DNA of 64,000 nucleotides, taken from positions 2,037,001 through 2,101,000 of the forward strand of contig NZ_CP073721.1 of NCBI RefSeq assembly GCF_025264685.1, given 5' to 3'. Source of the DNA: Dactylosporangium roseum (GTDB lineage: Bacteria > Actinomycetota > Actinomycetes > Mycobacteriales > Micromonosporaceae). Both the position numbers and the translations under genes were made by a program. Shown here in pieces: positions 16,590 through 25,131 of the stretch. Numbering within the stretch: the first letter of the stretch is position 1; the number at the start of each line of letters is the position of its first letter. The notes under the pieces were generated by a model, which saw only the letters and a list, made by a program, of their open reading frames with translations, ran no database searches and had not been told where the DNA came from.

Positions 16590-18911
16590 TCACGAGCGCA
16601 GGGAAGCGCCGTCCAGGACGCCGTTCGTCGACGTGAGCATCGCGTCGAGGTCGCTCGCGGGCAGCGGCCGTGAGAAGTGGTACCCCTGGGCGAGGTGACA
16701 GTCGAGCTCGCGCAGCCGCTCCGCCTGCTCCGGGGTCTCCACCGCCTCCGCGATCGACGACAGCCGCAGGCTGTTGCCCAGCTCCACGATCGCGCGGGTG
16801 AACGCCATCTCCTCCGCCATCCCGCCCTCCGGGGTGAAGGCGCGGTCGATCTTCAGGATGTCGACGGGGAGGTGCCGCAGGTACGCCAGGGACGAGTACC
16901 CGGTGCCGAAGTCGTCGACGGCGATCCGTACACCTTCGGCACGCACCGTCGACAGCAGGGCCGCGACGTCGTCGGCGTCGGCGGTCGACGAGACGAGGAC
17001 CGTCTCGGTGATCTCCAGGATGAGCGCCTCGCCGGGCAGGCCCGCCTCGCGCAGCGCGCCGAGGACCACGGACGCGAAGTCGGGCTCGCGGAGCTGGCGG
17101 CCGGAGACGTTGACGGTGACCGAGATGCCGAACCGCTCGTACCAGGGCCGCGCGTCCTCGCACGCCTGCCGGAGCACCCAGGCCCCGATCGGGACGATCA
17201 GCCCGTACTGCTCGGCGATCGGGATGAACTCGAGGGGCGGCACCGGCCGGCCTCCGGGGCTCCAGCGCAGCAGCGCCTCGACGGCGGTCACGCGGCCCGT
17301 CGACAGGTCCACCACCGGCTGGTAGTTGACCACGAACTCGTCCTCGGCCACGGCTCGCCGCAGGTCCGCGGCCAGGCGCATGTGCTCGTGCCGCTCGACC
17401 GCCAGGCGCGGCTCGTAGGCGGCGAGCCGGTTCTTGCCGGCCGCCTTCGCCGCGTAGAGCGCCAGGTCGGCGTTGCGCAGCGCCTCGGCGGGCGTGGACG
17501 GGGCGCTGAAGTGCAGCGAGCCGATGCTGGTGGTCACGTTCAGCTCGCGCTCGCCGACGGTGTACGGCTGCCCGAGTGCCGCGACGACGGACGCGCCGAT
17601 GGTCGACAGCCGCGGCGGGCTCACGTCCTCGAGCAGGATCGCGAACTCGTCCCCGCCGAGGCGCACGAGCGTGTCCGAGGTCGACACCTCGCCGAGCAGG
17701 CGGGCGGCGACCTCGATGAGCAGCGCGTCGCCGACCGGGTGGCCGAAGGAGTCGTTGACGTCCTTGAAGCCGTCGAGGTCCAGCAGGAGCAGGCCGTGCG
17801 AGGAGGTCGTCCGCGCGAGCGCGTGCTCCAGCCGCTCCTGGAGCAGCGCGCGGTTGCCGAGGCCGGTGAGCGCGTCGTGCAGGGCCCGGTGGGTGAGCTG
17901 CTGCCGGAGCGTCTCCTGCTCGCGCAGCGCCCCGCCGAGCGTGACGGCCTGCGCGTCGAGGTCGGCGGCGCGCCGGTTCGCGAACTGGACGAGCTGGCTG
18001 AGCCGGGCGATCAGCAGCACCGACGTCACCACGGAGGTCGCGAGCGGCACGAGGACCCACCAGCGGGACGGCAGCGGCGACCACACCAGCAGCGTGGTGA
18101 TCGCCACCACGGGTCCGACCAGGGCCAGGATCGAGTACAGGTACACCCGATGCCGCGGGATCACCTGCTCGTGGCGTTCCGGCCGGCCCGCCGCACCGGC
18201 CATCGAGGGGTGCAGGGCGGCGGTGCCGATCAGCGCGTACGCGCAGAGGTACAGCGCGGTCGACATGCCGTCCCCGTACGTCTCGCCGGTCCAGGCGAGC
18301 GCGGCGTAGTACACGACGTCACCGGTGATCACCACGCCGAGCGCGCACGCCACCAGCGTGTGCGCGGGGGAGCGCACGCTGCTGGTGAAGATCATTCGCG
18401 TGGTCAGCACCACGAGGACGAGGTCGGTGGAGATGTACGTGACGTGGCTCGCCGCGTGCCCCATGTCGACGGGCCGCGCGAACAGCAGCGGGTGCACGAT
18501 GAACGTCCAGGCCAGCGCGGCCACCCCGGACGCCACGATCCCGGAGTCGATGAACCGCTCGGCGCGCGGCCGCGCCGGGTCGGGCCGCACCCAGGCGAGC
18601 GTGCCCAGCGCCATGCACAGGTACCCGCCGAGGAAGGGCAGGTCCTTCCAGGCCGGGACGCCGACCCGGCCGGTGACGAGGTATTCCGCCGCGTAGCCCG
18701 CGGCGGCGGCCACCGAGCACCAGATGGCCGCGGTGAACAGCAGCCAGCTCCGCCGGTCCGCGGGCCGGTACCGGCGGATTCCGGCGCCGAGCACGACGGC
18801 CGCGGACACGCCGACGAGCGTGTAGAGGCCCTGTCGGGGAACCACCGGCAGGAACCCGCCGATCGCGACCACCCCGAGGCCGAGGGTCGCGTACCAGCGC
18901 CAAGCGGTCAT
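16590..18911 (-). CDS. Bifunctional diguanylate cyclase/phosphodiesterase (GGDEF-EAL) with membrane sensor
   Basis: A 773-residue protein. Residues 1-~310 form about eight to ten membrane helices with no recognised ligand domain. The GGDEF domain has an intact RLGGDEFAILLED (around residue 419). The EAL domain has EALLRW (around 544), ILEITET, DDFGTGYSSLAYL and QGYHFSRPL. Both catalytic motifs look complete, so it may make and degrade cyclic di-GMP. ATG 18911 follows GGGAG. Further upstream the frame continues antisense to the glycosyltransferase and is unlikely to be coding. It is divergent from the glycosyltransferase across 112 bases. Confidence 0.92.
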   Translation of the reverse strand: MTAWRWYATLGLGVVAIGGFLPVVPRQGLYTLVGVSAAVVLGAGIRRYRPADRRSWLLFTAAIWCSVAAAAGYAAEYLVTGRVGVPAWKDLPFLGGYLCMALGTLAWVRPDPARPRAERFIDSGIVASGVAALAWTFIVHPLLFARPVDMGHAASHVTYISTDLVLVVLTTRMIFTSSVRSPAHTLVACALGVVITGDVVYYAALAWTGETYGDGMSTALYLCAYALIGTAALHPSMAGAAGRPERHEQVIPRHRVYLYSILALVGPVVAITTLLVWSPLPSRWWVLVPLATSVVTSVLLIARLSQLVQFANRRAADLDAQAVTLGGALREQETLRQQLTHRALHDALTGLGNRALLQERLEHALARTTSSHGLLLLDLDGFKDVNDSFGHPVGDALLIEVAARLLGEVSTSDTLVRLGGDEFAILLEDVSPPRLSTIGASVVAALGQPYTVGERELNVTTSIGSLHFSAPSTPAEALRNADLALYAAKAAGKNRLAAYEPRLAVERHEHMRLAADLRRAVAEDEFVVNYQPVVDLSTGRVTAVEALLRWSPGGRPVPPLEFIPIAEQYGLIVPIGAWVLRQACEDARPWYERFGISVTVNVSGRQLREPDFASVVLGALREAGLPGEALILEITETVLVSSTADADDVAALLSTVRAEGVRIAVDDFGTGYSSLAYLRHLPVDILKIDRAFTPEGGMAEEMAFTRAIVELGNSLRLSSIAEAVETPEQAERLRELDCHLAQGYHFSRPLPASDLDAMLTSTNGVLDGASLRS

Positions 18912-19023
18912 CGGGCTCCCTGTCGCTTGTTCGGATGATCTGCAGATCGGCAGGCGGGGCCGGAAGCTGAGCCGGGGCCATGATGGTGAGGTTGGTGAAC
19001 GTGTCCATGGGTAGGGAGGCGCG

Positions 19024-20025
19024 ATGAAGGTCGCACTGCTCGGGCCGATCGCCTGGCGGACACCGCCCCGGGCGTACGGCCCGTGGGAACAGATCGTCTC
19101 CCTGCTCGCCGAGGGGCTGGTCGCGCGCGGTGTCGACGTGACCCTGTTCGCGAGCCTCGACTCGGTCACCGCCGCGCGGCTCGACGGGGTCGTCGAACGG
19201 CCGTACAACGAGGACAGCGGCTACGACGGCCGGGTCTGGGAGGCGATCCACGTCGCGCACTGTTACGCCCGCAGCGGCGAGTTCGACCTCGTGCACAACA
19301 ACCTCGACTGGCTGCCGCTCGCGATGAGCGACTTCTGCCGCACCCGCCTCGTCACCACCGTGCACGGCTTCTGCTCGCCGGCGATCCTGCCGGCCTACCA
19401 GCGCGCCGACTCGGCGTTCGTGTCCATCTCCGACGCCGACCGCGGGCCCGGCCTCGACTACGCGGCCACCATCTACCACGGCATCGACGTGGGACAGTTC
19501 CCGCTCGTCGCGGCGCCGGGCGAGACACTCGTCGCGTTCGGGCGGATCCACCCGGACAAGGGCACGGCCGACGCCATCCGGATCGCCCGCGCGGCCGGCC
19601 GGCGGCTGCTCATCTGCGGCCCCGTGCACGACGAGCGGTACCACGCCGAGGAGGTCCTCCCGCTCGTGGACGGCGACACCGTCGTCTACGGCGGAAACGT
19701 GGGGCCGCGGCAGCGCGCCGAGATCCTCGGCAACGCGGCGGCGCTGCTGCACCCGATCGGCTTCGCCGAGCCGTTCGGGCTGTCCGTCGTGGAGGCGATG
19801 GCCTGCGGCACCCCGGTCGTCGCCTATCCGCTGGGATCGATGCCCGAGGTGGTCGACCAGGGCGTGACGGGCTTCCTGGCGACCTCGGTCGCCGACGCCG
19901 TGGCGATCCTCGACGACGCGCTCAAGCTGGACCGCGCCCAGGTGCGCGCCCGCGCCGTCGAACGCTTCTCGGCCGATCGCATGGTCGACGACTACCTGCG
20001 CCTCTACGAGCGACTGCTCCGGTAA
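19024..20025 (+). CDS. Glycosyltransferase family 4 protein
   Basis: A 333-residue GT-B fold enzyme. The N-terminal half carries LLGPIAWRTPPRAYGPWEQ (acceptor side). The C-terminal half carries GRIHPDKGTADAI and the nucleotide-sugar E-x7-E motif in EPFGLSVVEAMACGTPVVA. It is similar in layout to proteins annotated as glycosyl transferase group 1 in actinobacteria; the sugar and acceptor are unknown. ATG 19024 follows GGGAGGCGCG. It is a single-gene unit. Confidence 0.88.
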   Translation: MKVALLGPIAWRTPPRAYGPWEQIVSLLAEGLVARGVDVTLFASLDSVTAARLDGVVERPYNEDSGYDGRVWEAIHVAHCYARSGEFDLVHNNLDWLPLAMSDFCRTRLVTTVHGFCSPAILPAYQRADSAFVSISDADRGPGLDYAATIYHGIDVGQFPLVAAPGETLVAFGRIHPDKGTADAIRIARAAGRRLLICGPVHDERYHAEEVLPLVDGDTVVYGGNVGPRQRAEILGNAAALLHPIGFAEPFGLSVVEAMACGTPVVAYPLGSMPEVVDQGVTGFLATSVADAVAILDDALKLDRAQVRARAVERFSADRMVDDYLRLYERLLR

Positions 20026-20222
20026 ATCCCCTCAAGGCCCTCCGCGCCCGGCCGAACGTTCACAGTGTGCGGCGCCCGCGGTTCTACAACGCGGTAACGC
20101 GGGACGGCTCGGCTCCGGCAGCGACGTGGCAGGCTGCCGGAGCCGACGCCATCCAGCGGTGTGTGATCGAGATCTGGCGCTGCGTCATCACATGCCTCTA
20201 AGCTCTCCGGCGGAGGCAAACT

Positions 20223-21386
20223 GTGAGTGGTGCCGATATCACTGACCGGCTGGACGAGGTCGAGCAACGCATCCACGCGTGGGACTTCACCGGCGCCCGG
20301 GACGCGGTCCAGGCGGTGCTGGACGATCCGGCGCTCGGCGACGCCGACCGGCTCACCGCGCGGCGCCTGCTCGCCGAGGTGCTCCGCGAGCTCGGCGACC
20401 TCGTCGCCGCCTACGACCTGGCGGAGGCCGTCGCCGCGCAGGCCGAGCGGATTCACGGCCCCGGCGACCCGGTCACCGTGCACGCGCTGGCGGTCCTCGC
20501 CGCCGTCCGGCACGACTACGACGAGTGGGACGCGGCCGAGCGGCTGTACCACCGCGTGCTGGACAGCGGCGTCGAGGAGGGTGGCGCGGAGCCGGTGAGC
20601 CGCGCGGTGCGGCTGGCGCGAGCCAACCTGGCGCTGCTCCAGCGCGACCGGGGCGACCACGCGCTCGCTCTGGTGATGCTCAACGCCGCGTACGTGGTGC
20701 ACCGCCGCGAGTACGGCGCGGAGGACCTCGACACGATCCGCATCGCCGCCGAACTAGCCGCGCTGCACCACGCCTGCGGCGACGCGGTCGCGGCCCGGCG
20801 CCTGTTCACGCTGGCCCACGCGGCGGCCCGCGCCCGGCTGGGTGTCCGCCACCCCTTCACCCGCGCCGTCGAGTGGGAGCTGGCCGCCGTCGAGCCCCCG
20901 ATGCCCCCCACCCCCTCCAGCGTTGATCTTGCAGTTGTGGTGCCCGAACACGCCCCGGATGTCCCGGTTCGGGAGGAACCACAAGTGCAAGATCAACGCG
21001 GGGGAGGGGTGCGGGTGCGGGTGCGGCTGCGGGTCTGCGTTGTCGGGGCCGTGGTCGTCGTGGCGGGTTTGCTCGCCGTCTGGGGGCGGTACGGCGCGTC
21101 GGATCCGGGGATTCCCGTGGCGGGCGGGTCGGTGATCCGGGATCTGCGCCTCCAGGACCGGGGGGACTCCCTCGCGGTCACCTGGACGGACCCGCACTCG
21201 GCGGCGGTCGTGGCACTGTCGCGGGCCGGGGCGCCGGCCGTGGTGCTCGCCACCGTTCCCGCGGGCACCAGCTCGTACGTCGTCCGGGACGTCGAACCGG
21301 GGGTTGCCTACTGCGTGGTCGTGGGCCCGGTCGACGAGACGCTGGCGATGACCGCCACGGCCTCCGTGTGCACGGGCGCTCGCTGA
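20223..21386 (+). CDS. TPR-like / single-pass membrane / fibronectin III-like protein carrying a family B hairpin in frame
   Basis: A 387-residue protein. Residues 1-~222 are helical and TPR-like (repeats such as AERLYHRVLDSG and LALVMLNAAYVVHRREYG). Residues ~270-288 are one membrane helix after a basic RVRVRLR stretch. Residues ~300-385 look like one beta-sandwich, fibronectin III-like domain (DLRLQDRGDSLAVTWTDPHSAAVVAL ... VRDVEPGVAYCVVV). The linker, residues ~234-259, is encoded by the family B inverted repeat. GTG 20223 follows GGCGGAGG. The cytoplasmic TPR and external domain suggest a scaffold or sensor; the function is unknown. Confidence 0.75.
   Translation: MSGADITDRLDEVEQRIHAWDFTGARDAVQAVLDDPALGDADRLTARRLLAEVLRELGDLVAAYDLAEAVAAQAERIHGPGDPVTVHALAVLAAVRHDYDEWDAAERLYHRVLDSGVEEGGAEPVSRAVRLARANLALLQRDRGDHALALVMLNAAYVVHRREYGAEDLDTIRIAAELAALHHACGDAVAARRLFTLAHAAARARLGVRHPFTRAVEWELAAVEPPMPPTPSSVDLAVVVPEHAPDVPVREEPQVQDQRGGGVRVRVRLRVCVVGAVVVVAGLLAVWGRYGASDPGIPVAGGSVIRDLRLQDRGDSLAVTWTDPHSAAVVALSRAGAPAVVLATVPAGTSSYVVRDVEPGVAYCVVVGPVDETLAMTATASVCTGAR
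20912..21009. repeat. Family B hairpin copy 2, inside a coding sequence
   Basis: The left arm 20922-20944 begins gttgatcttgcagttgtgg. The right arm 20975-20997 is its complement with two mismatches. The inner stem is CCCGAAC/GTTCGGG, replacing the TGACA/TGTCA of copies 1 and 3. The outer flanks CCCCTCC (20912-20918) and GGAGGGG (21003-21009) also pair. The whole element is read in frame without a stop. Confidence 0.85.
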
Positions 21387-21430
21387 CGGGCGGCCGTGGG
21401 CTCGGGCGGTGCGGCGTAAGGTTTTGCCGG

Positions 21431-21443
21431 TATAGTCCGCCCG
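21431..21443 (+). promoter_or_regulatory. -10 box of a probable leaderless promoter for the GtrA gene
   Basis: TATAGT at 21431-21436 is followed 7 bases later by GTG 21444, placing the expected transcription start on or next to the start codon. No Shine-Dalgarno sequence precedes that GTG, which supports leaderless translation. Confidence 0.5.
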
Positions 21444-22010
21444 GTGCGACTCACTGACCGGGGGCTCAACCGCATGCCCCGACCGTTGGCGAGGACGCTG
21501 CGCAAGCACCGCGAGTTGGTGAAGTTCGCCATCGTCGGCGGGTTCTGCTATGCGGTCACGCTCGTGGTGAACTACGGGCTGCGCCTGACCGTGCTGGAGA
21601 GGAAGCCGGTCACCGCGCTGATCATCGCCAACGTGGTCGCCTCGGTGGTCTCCTACTTCCTGAACCGGGAGTGGTCGTTCCGCACCAGGGGCGGTCGCCG
21701 GCGGCACCACGAGATGCTGCTGTATCTGCTGATCAACGGAGCCGGCGTCGCGGTCAACGCGGCGCCGTTGTTCGTCGCGCGGTATGTCTTCGGGCTCCAG
21801 CACCCGGCCGTGAGCGGCCTGGCGGAGGAGGTGTCCGACTTCGCGTTCGGCATGGTGCTCGGCACCGCGCTGGCCATGCTGTTCCGCCTGTGGGCCTACC
21901 GCACGTGGGTCTTCCCGCACGACGACGTCCGCCCGGCCCCGGACCGCTCCGAGGTCCACGCCCAGACGGCTCCGGCGTCCCCGCTGGCCACCGACTCCCC
22001 GGGCGCCTGA
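21444..22010 (+). CDS. GtrA family membrane protein
   Basis: A 188-residue protein with four membrane helices and the GtrA signature (LVKFAIVGGFCYAVTLVVNYGL ... VVASVVSYFLNREWSF ... RLWAYRTWVF). GtrA-like proteins are thought to move undecaprenyl-linked sugars or assist cell-surface glycosylation. The C-terminal ~35 residues are a disordered tail. The start is GTG 21444, supported by the leaderless promoter; an in-frame ATG at 21474 is the alternative. It is a lone gene downstream of the TPR gene. Confidence 0.88.
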   Translation: MRLTDRGLNRMPRPLARTLRKHRELVKFAIVGGFCYAVTLVVNYGLRLTVLERKPVTALIIANVVASVVSYFLNREWSFRTRGGRRRHHEMLLYLLINGAGVAVNAAPLFVARYVFGLQHPAVSGLAEEVSDFAFGMVLGTALAMLFRLWAYRTWVFPHDDVRPAPDRSEVHAQTAPASPLATDSPGA

Positions 22011-22032
22011 CGCGCGGCTCGGCCCCCGCTCG

Positions 22033-22380
22033 TCAGGGGAACGGGAGGTGGTCGGCGTCCGGCTCGGCCGGGGAGCCGAGCATCTCGTGCACGCCGGCCA
22101 CGCGGAGCTGGCGGTGCACGAACGGACTCGCCCGGTGGATGATCACCCGGACGCCCTCGGCGCCGGCCTCCCGCTGGGCGCCCACCAGGGCGCCGACCGC
22201 GGCCGAGTCCAGGAATGTCACCAGGCCCAGGTCGACCCGCAGGGTGCTGGGGCGGCGCCGGGTGGCGGCTGCCACGATCTCCTGACGCAGCGTGTCCGCG
22301 TTGCTGTGGTCGACCTCGCCACGGACCGACACCACGGTCGAACCGTCCATGGTCACGTTGACCGTCACCGACATCGACAT
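22033..22380 (-). CDS. STAS domain anti-sigma factor antagonist
   Basis: A 115-residue STAS protein with the typical DLGLVTFLDSAAVGALVGA loop. Ser59 in FLDS is the site usually phosphorylated by an anti-sigma kinase. ATG 22380 is preferred over an ATG 54 bases upstream because it fits the family's N-terminus. Such proteins bind anti-sigma factors of the RsbW/SpoIIAB type when unphosphorylated. No kinase partner is adjacent. The MarR-like gene lies just upstream on the same strand. Confidence 0.88.
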   Translation of the reverse strand: MSMSVTVNVTMDGSTVVSVRGEVDHSNADTLRQEIVAAATRRRPSTLRVDLGLVTFLDSAAVGALVGAQREAGAEGVRVIIHRASPFVHRQLRVAGVHEMLGSPAEPDADHLPFP

Positions 22381-22456
22381 CGCGCCCCCCAGTGCTGCCA
22401 CCCCCGCCACAGCATAGGAGCACGGTGACGACACCGCAGCCGGTGGGGCGCCCGTG

Positions 22457-23062
22457 TCACCCGGCCCGGGGCGGCGGGCCGCCGGCGATGTGGTCGGGAC
22501 AGTGCAGGCGCAACTGACGGTAACCGAAGGGTGCGTCGACGAACCAGCAGTGGTGCGGGTTCTCGGTGCCCGGGTGGCGGTACCCGTCGAAGAACCGGCA
22601 CGACAGGCACATCTTCGTCACCGGGATACCGCCCTCCTGCTGGAGCAGGCCGATCTTCGCGGTGACCAGCCGGAGCAGCCGCTGCTGGGTCTTGTCGTCG
22701 AGGTCCTCGACGTGGCCGAGCAGCGACTCCGCCCAGTTGCCGGGGGCGGGTGTGGTGGCCAGGCCGCGTTCGGTGGCGGCGACCCGCATGTCCCGTGCGG
22801 CGTATGACGGCGCGGGACGCATCTCCACCAGGCCCTCGGCGATCAGCGGGGAGACGATCGCCATCGTCACCGCCACCGTGGCGCCGAGCTCGGCGGCCAG
22901 GTCGGAGAGCCGGTACTCGCGGTCGCGGCGCCCGAGCAGCAACATGACCTGGTGGTAGGCGGGTGGCAGCCCGTGGTCGGGCGCCGGCCCGTCGGGCGGA
23001 GCCATCACGGCCACCCGGACCAGCCCGGCGACAAGCTTCTGGGCCTGTGCTTCCAGCGTCAC
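22457..23062 (-). CDS. MarR-like winged-helix regulator with a C-terminal Cys cluster
   Basis: A 201-residue protein. The N-terminal part reads as a MarR-type winged helix (YHQVMLLLGRRDREYRLSDLAAELGATVAVTMAIVSPLIAEGLVE). The C-terminal ~50 residues carry MCLSCRFF, then HHCWFVDAPFG and LRLHCPDH, giving Cys152, Cys155, Cys172, Cys188 and His191 in a spacing that suggests a zinc or iron-sulfur site. GTG 23062 is preceded by GGAGG with good spacing. A metal- or redox-responsive regulator is the likely role (inference). Its targets are unknown. Confidence 0.75.
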   Translation of the reverse strand: MTLEAQAQKLVAGLVRVAVMAPPDGPAPDHGLPPAYHQVMLLLGRRDREYRLSDLAAELGATVAVTMAIVSPLIAEGLVEMRPAPSYAARDMRVAATERGLATTPAPGNWAESLLGHVEDLDDKTQQRLLRLVTAKIGLLQQEGGIPVTKMCLSCRFFDGYRHPGTENPHHCWFVDAPFGYRQLRLHCPDHIAGGPPPRAG

Positions 23063-23293
23063 GGCGACCTCCGCCCCACTTCGGGCCGGGCGCACGGCCG
23101 AATGGCCGCAAGCCTGCTGGATTGCACAGTAGACCCGTACGTCGATCAACAGGAGACCTGTCGCCGGTTTCCTGGCCGAGGCCGGAAACCGGCGCTCACC
23201 CGATGGAGGTACCCGACAAATACGAAAAGTCGGAAAAGGGGGTTTAGCTGGCGTAGGCTACGCGAGCCGAACAGGTGCGGACGGAGGTGCCCC

Positions 23294-23767
23294 ATGGGTG
23301 CAAGGCGGTTGGTCGCGACGGCCGCGATGCTGGTGGCGTCGGTCGCGGCGGTGGACGTGGCAGCGGCCGCGCCGGCCCTCGCCACCGGACAGGACCGTGC
23401 CTCCGGGGGCGGACCGGGCTGGCTCCCGGCGGACGTCAAGCGGGTCGTGACCGTCGTGCGGCCCACCCAGCTCGTGCTCACCGTCGCGAAGGGGGAGCAG
23501 GGCCGGCCCTCACAGCGGCGCGCGGTGCTCACCTGCTCACCCGCCGGCGGCACGCACAAGCAGGCCCGCGACGCGTGCGCCGAGCTCACCGAGGTCGGCG
23601 GCGACTTCGCGAAGCTCCGGGTCGGCGACGGCGCTTGCACGATGCAGTACGACCCGGTGACCGTGACCGCCGTCGGCCGCTGGAAGGGCCGGCAGATCGA
23701 CTATCGGCAGACGTTCGGCAACCGCTGCACCCTGGCGATGAACACCGGCCACGTGTTCAGCCTCTGA
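23294..23767 (+). CDS. Subtilisin inhibitor-like (SSI family) secreted protease inhibitor
   Basis: A 157-residue preprotein. A signal peptide (MGARRLVATAAMLVASVAAV, cleavage likely near ALATG, residue ~31) precedes a mature SSI domain. Four cysteines, Cys81, Cys95, Cys115 and Cys145, match the two SSI disulfides. The reactive-site loop is CTMQYDP, so the P1 residue is Met117, as in classical subtilisin inhibitor. It should trap extracellular serine proteases. ATG 23294 follows CGGAGG. Its 3' end overlaps the converging DUF1501 gene by 11 bases. Confidence 0.9.
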   Translation: MGARRLVATAAMLVASVAAVDVAAAAPALATGQDRASGGGPGWLPADVKRVVTVVRPTQLVLTVAKGEQGRPSQRRAVLTCSPAGGTHKQARDACAELTEVGGDFAKLRVGDGACTMQYDPVTVTAVGRWKGRQIDYRQTFGNRCTLAMNTGHVFSL

Positions 23768-25127
23768 ACACGTCCAGCGACTTGAACCGGTGGTTCGGGA
23801 AGATCGCCCCCGAGTCCGCCACGTTGAACCGCTTCTTGAGCATCTCGGCGAGGACGTCCCGGTAGTCGTTGGCGCCCGCCACGTCGCCCTGGTCGAGCGC
23901 CGACTGGGACAGGCCCGGCCAGTTGCCGTGGACCTTGCCGCCGTTGAGCCCGCCGCCGAGGAGCAGCATCGCGTTGCCGTGGCCGTGGTCGACGCCGACG
24001 TTGCCGTTCTCCTGCACCCGCCGGCCGAACTCGCTCATCGTTACGATCGTCGTCTGGTCGAGCAGCGGCCCGAGGTCGGTGGCGAAGGCGCCGATCGCCT
24101 GGGAGAGGTTGCCCAGCGAGCTGCGCATGTCGCCGCCGTCGACCCGGCCGAGGTTGGTGTGCATGTCCCAGCCGCCGACGTCGAGCGCCGCCACCCGCAG
24201 GCCCACGCCGGCCTTGATGAGCTGCGCGATGTCGCGCAGCCGGTCGGCGAACCCGCCGCCGGGGTACTGGACACCCTCCGCCGGACGGTACTGCGTGTTC
24301 GCGATCTTCTGCGCCGTGGTGATCGCCTGGATGGTGTTGCCGGCGGTCTGCGCGAGGGGATGGTCCAGTCCCGTGTAGAGCGTCTTGAGCGCCTCCATCG
24401 TCTGGCCGCGCATGGCGTCGTTGTCGATCCGGAAGTCCCGGATGCCGTTGAGCACGATCGCCTGTTCGGCGCCGACGAGCGAGCGCGGCAGCGCGGAGCC
24501 CTGCGCGATGGCCCGGAAGGTGGTGCCCGGCCCCATCTGGGCGAGTACCCGGTCGAGCCAGCCGGTGCGCACCGCGACCGACGCCGCGCCGCGCTCCAGG
24601 GCGTCCTGCGCCTGGAAATGGCTGCGGCTCGCGTCGGGGGAGGCGACCGCGTGCACCGCCGCCATCTGCCCCTTCTGCCAGAACGGGAACAGCGGCTGCA
24701 TGGCCGGGTGCAGGCCGAAGCCGCGGCCGGCGGGCAGTGTCGCCGCCATCGGCACGGCGATGTTCGGCCGCAACTGCCGGTAGTTGGGGTCGTCGGCCGG
24801 CGCGACCAGCGACAGGCCGTCCACGCCGCCGCGCAGGAAGATGACGATCAGCGTGCTCTTGACGTCCTCCGGCGCGGCGAACGCGACCCGGCCGGTCACG
24901 AGCTGGCCGCCGAGCGCGGCGACGCCGACGAAGCCGGCGCCCTGCACCAGCCGGCGCCGCGTGAAGCCCTGGCTCCACCGGGCCCGCTCGGCGGCCAGCT
25001 CGTCCCGGATCTGCTCGGCTCCGACGCGGATCGCGGCCTCGCACAGGTTGGGGCCGTGCCGCCGCAGCTCCGCCAGGTTCGGCGGCCGGCGCTCGCCCTC
25101 GGGCAGGGAAGAAGGATCGCTGATCAT
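23757..25127 (-). CDS. DUF1501 family protein with Tat-type signal
   Basis: A 456-residue protein. A twin-arginine-like segment FTRRRLVQGAGFVGVAALGG is at about residues 55-75, followed by STLIVIFLRGGVDGLSLV, the hallmark of DUF1501 (sulfatase/alkaline phosphatase-like fold). A metal-site-like region reads TIVTMSEFGRRVQENGN ... GVDHGHGNAMLLLG. It forms a pair with the DUF1800 gene 4 bases upstream. Such pairs are found widely and are probably secreted, but the activity is not known. Confidence 0.88.
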   Translation of the reverse strand: MISDPSSLPEGERRPPNLAELRRHGPNLCEAAIRVGAEQIRDELAAERARWSQGFTRRRLVQGAGFVGVAALGGQLVTGRVAFAAPEDVKSTLIVIFLRGGVDGLSLVAPADDPNYRQLRPNIAVPMAATLPAGRGFGLHPAMQPLFPFWQKGQMAAVHAVASPDASRSHFQAQDALERGAASVAVRTGWLDRVLAQMGPGTTFRAIAQGSALPRSLVGAEQAIVLNGIRDFRIDNDAMRGQTMEALKTLYTGLDHPLAQTAGNTIQAITTAQKIANTQYRPAEGVQYPGGGFADRLRDIAQLIKAGVGLRVAALDVGGWDMHTNLGRVDGGDMRSSLGNLSQAIGAFATDLGPLLDQTTIVTMSEFGRRVQENGNVGVDHGHGNAMLLLGGGLNGGKVHGNWPGLSQSALDQGDVAGANDYRDVLAEMLKKRFNVADSGAIFPNHRFKSLDVFRG

Positions 25128-25131
25128 GACC

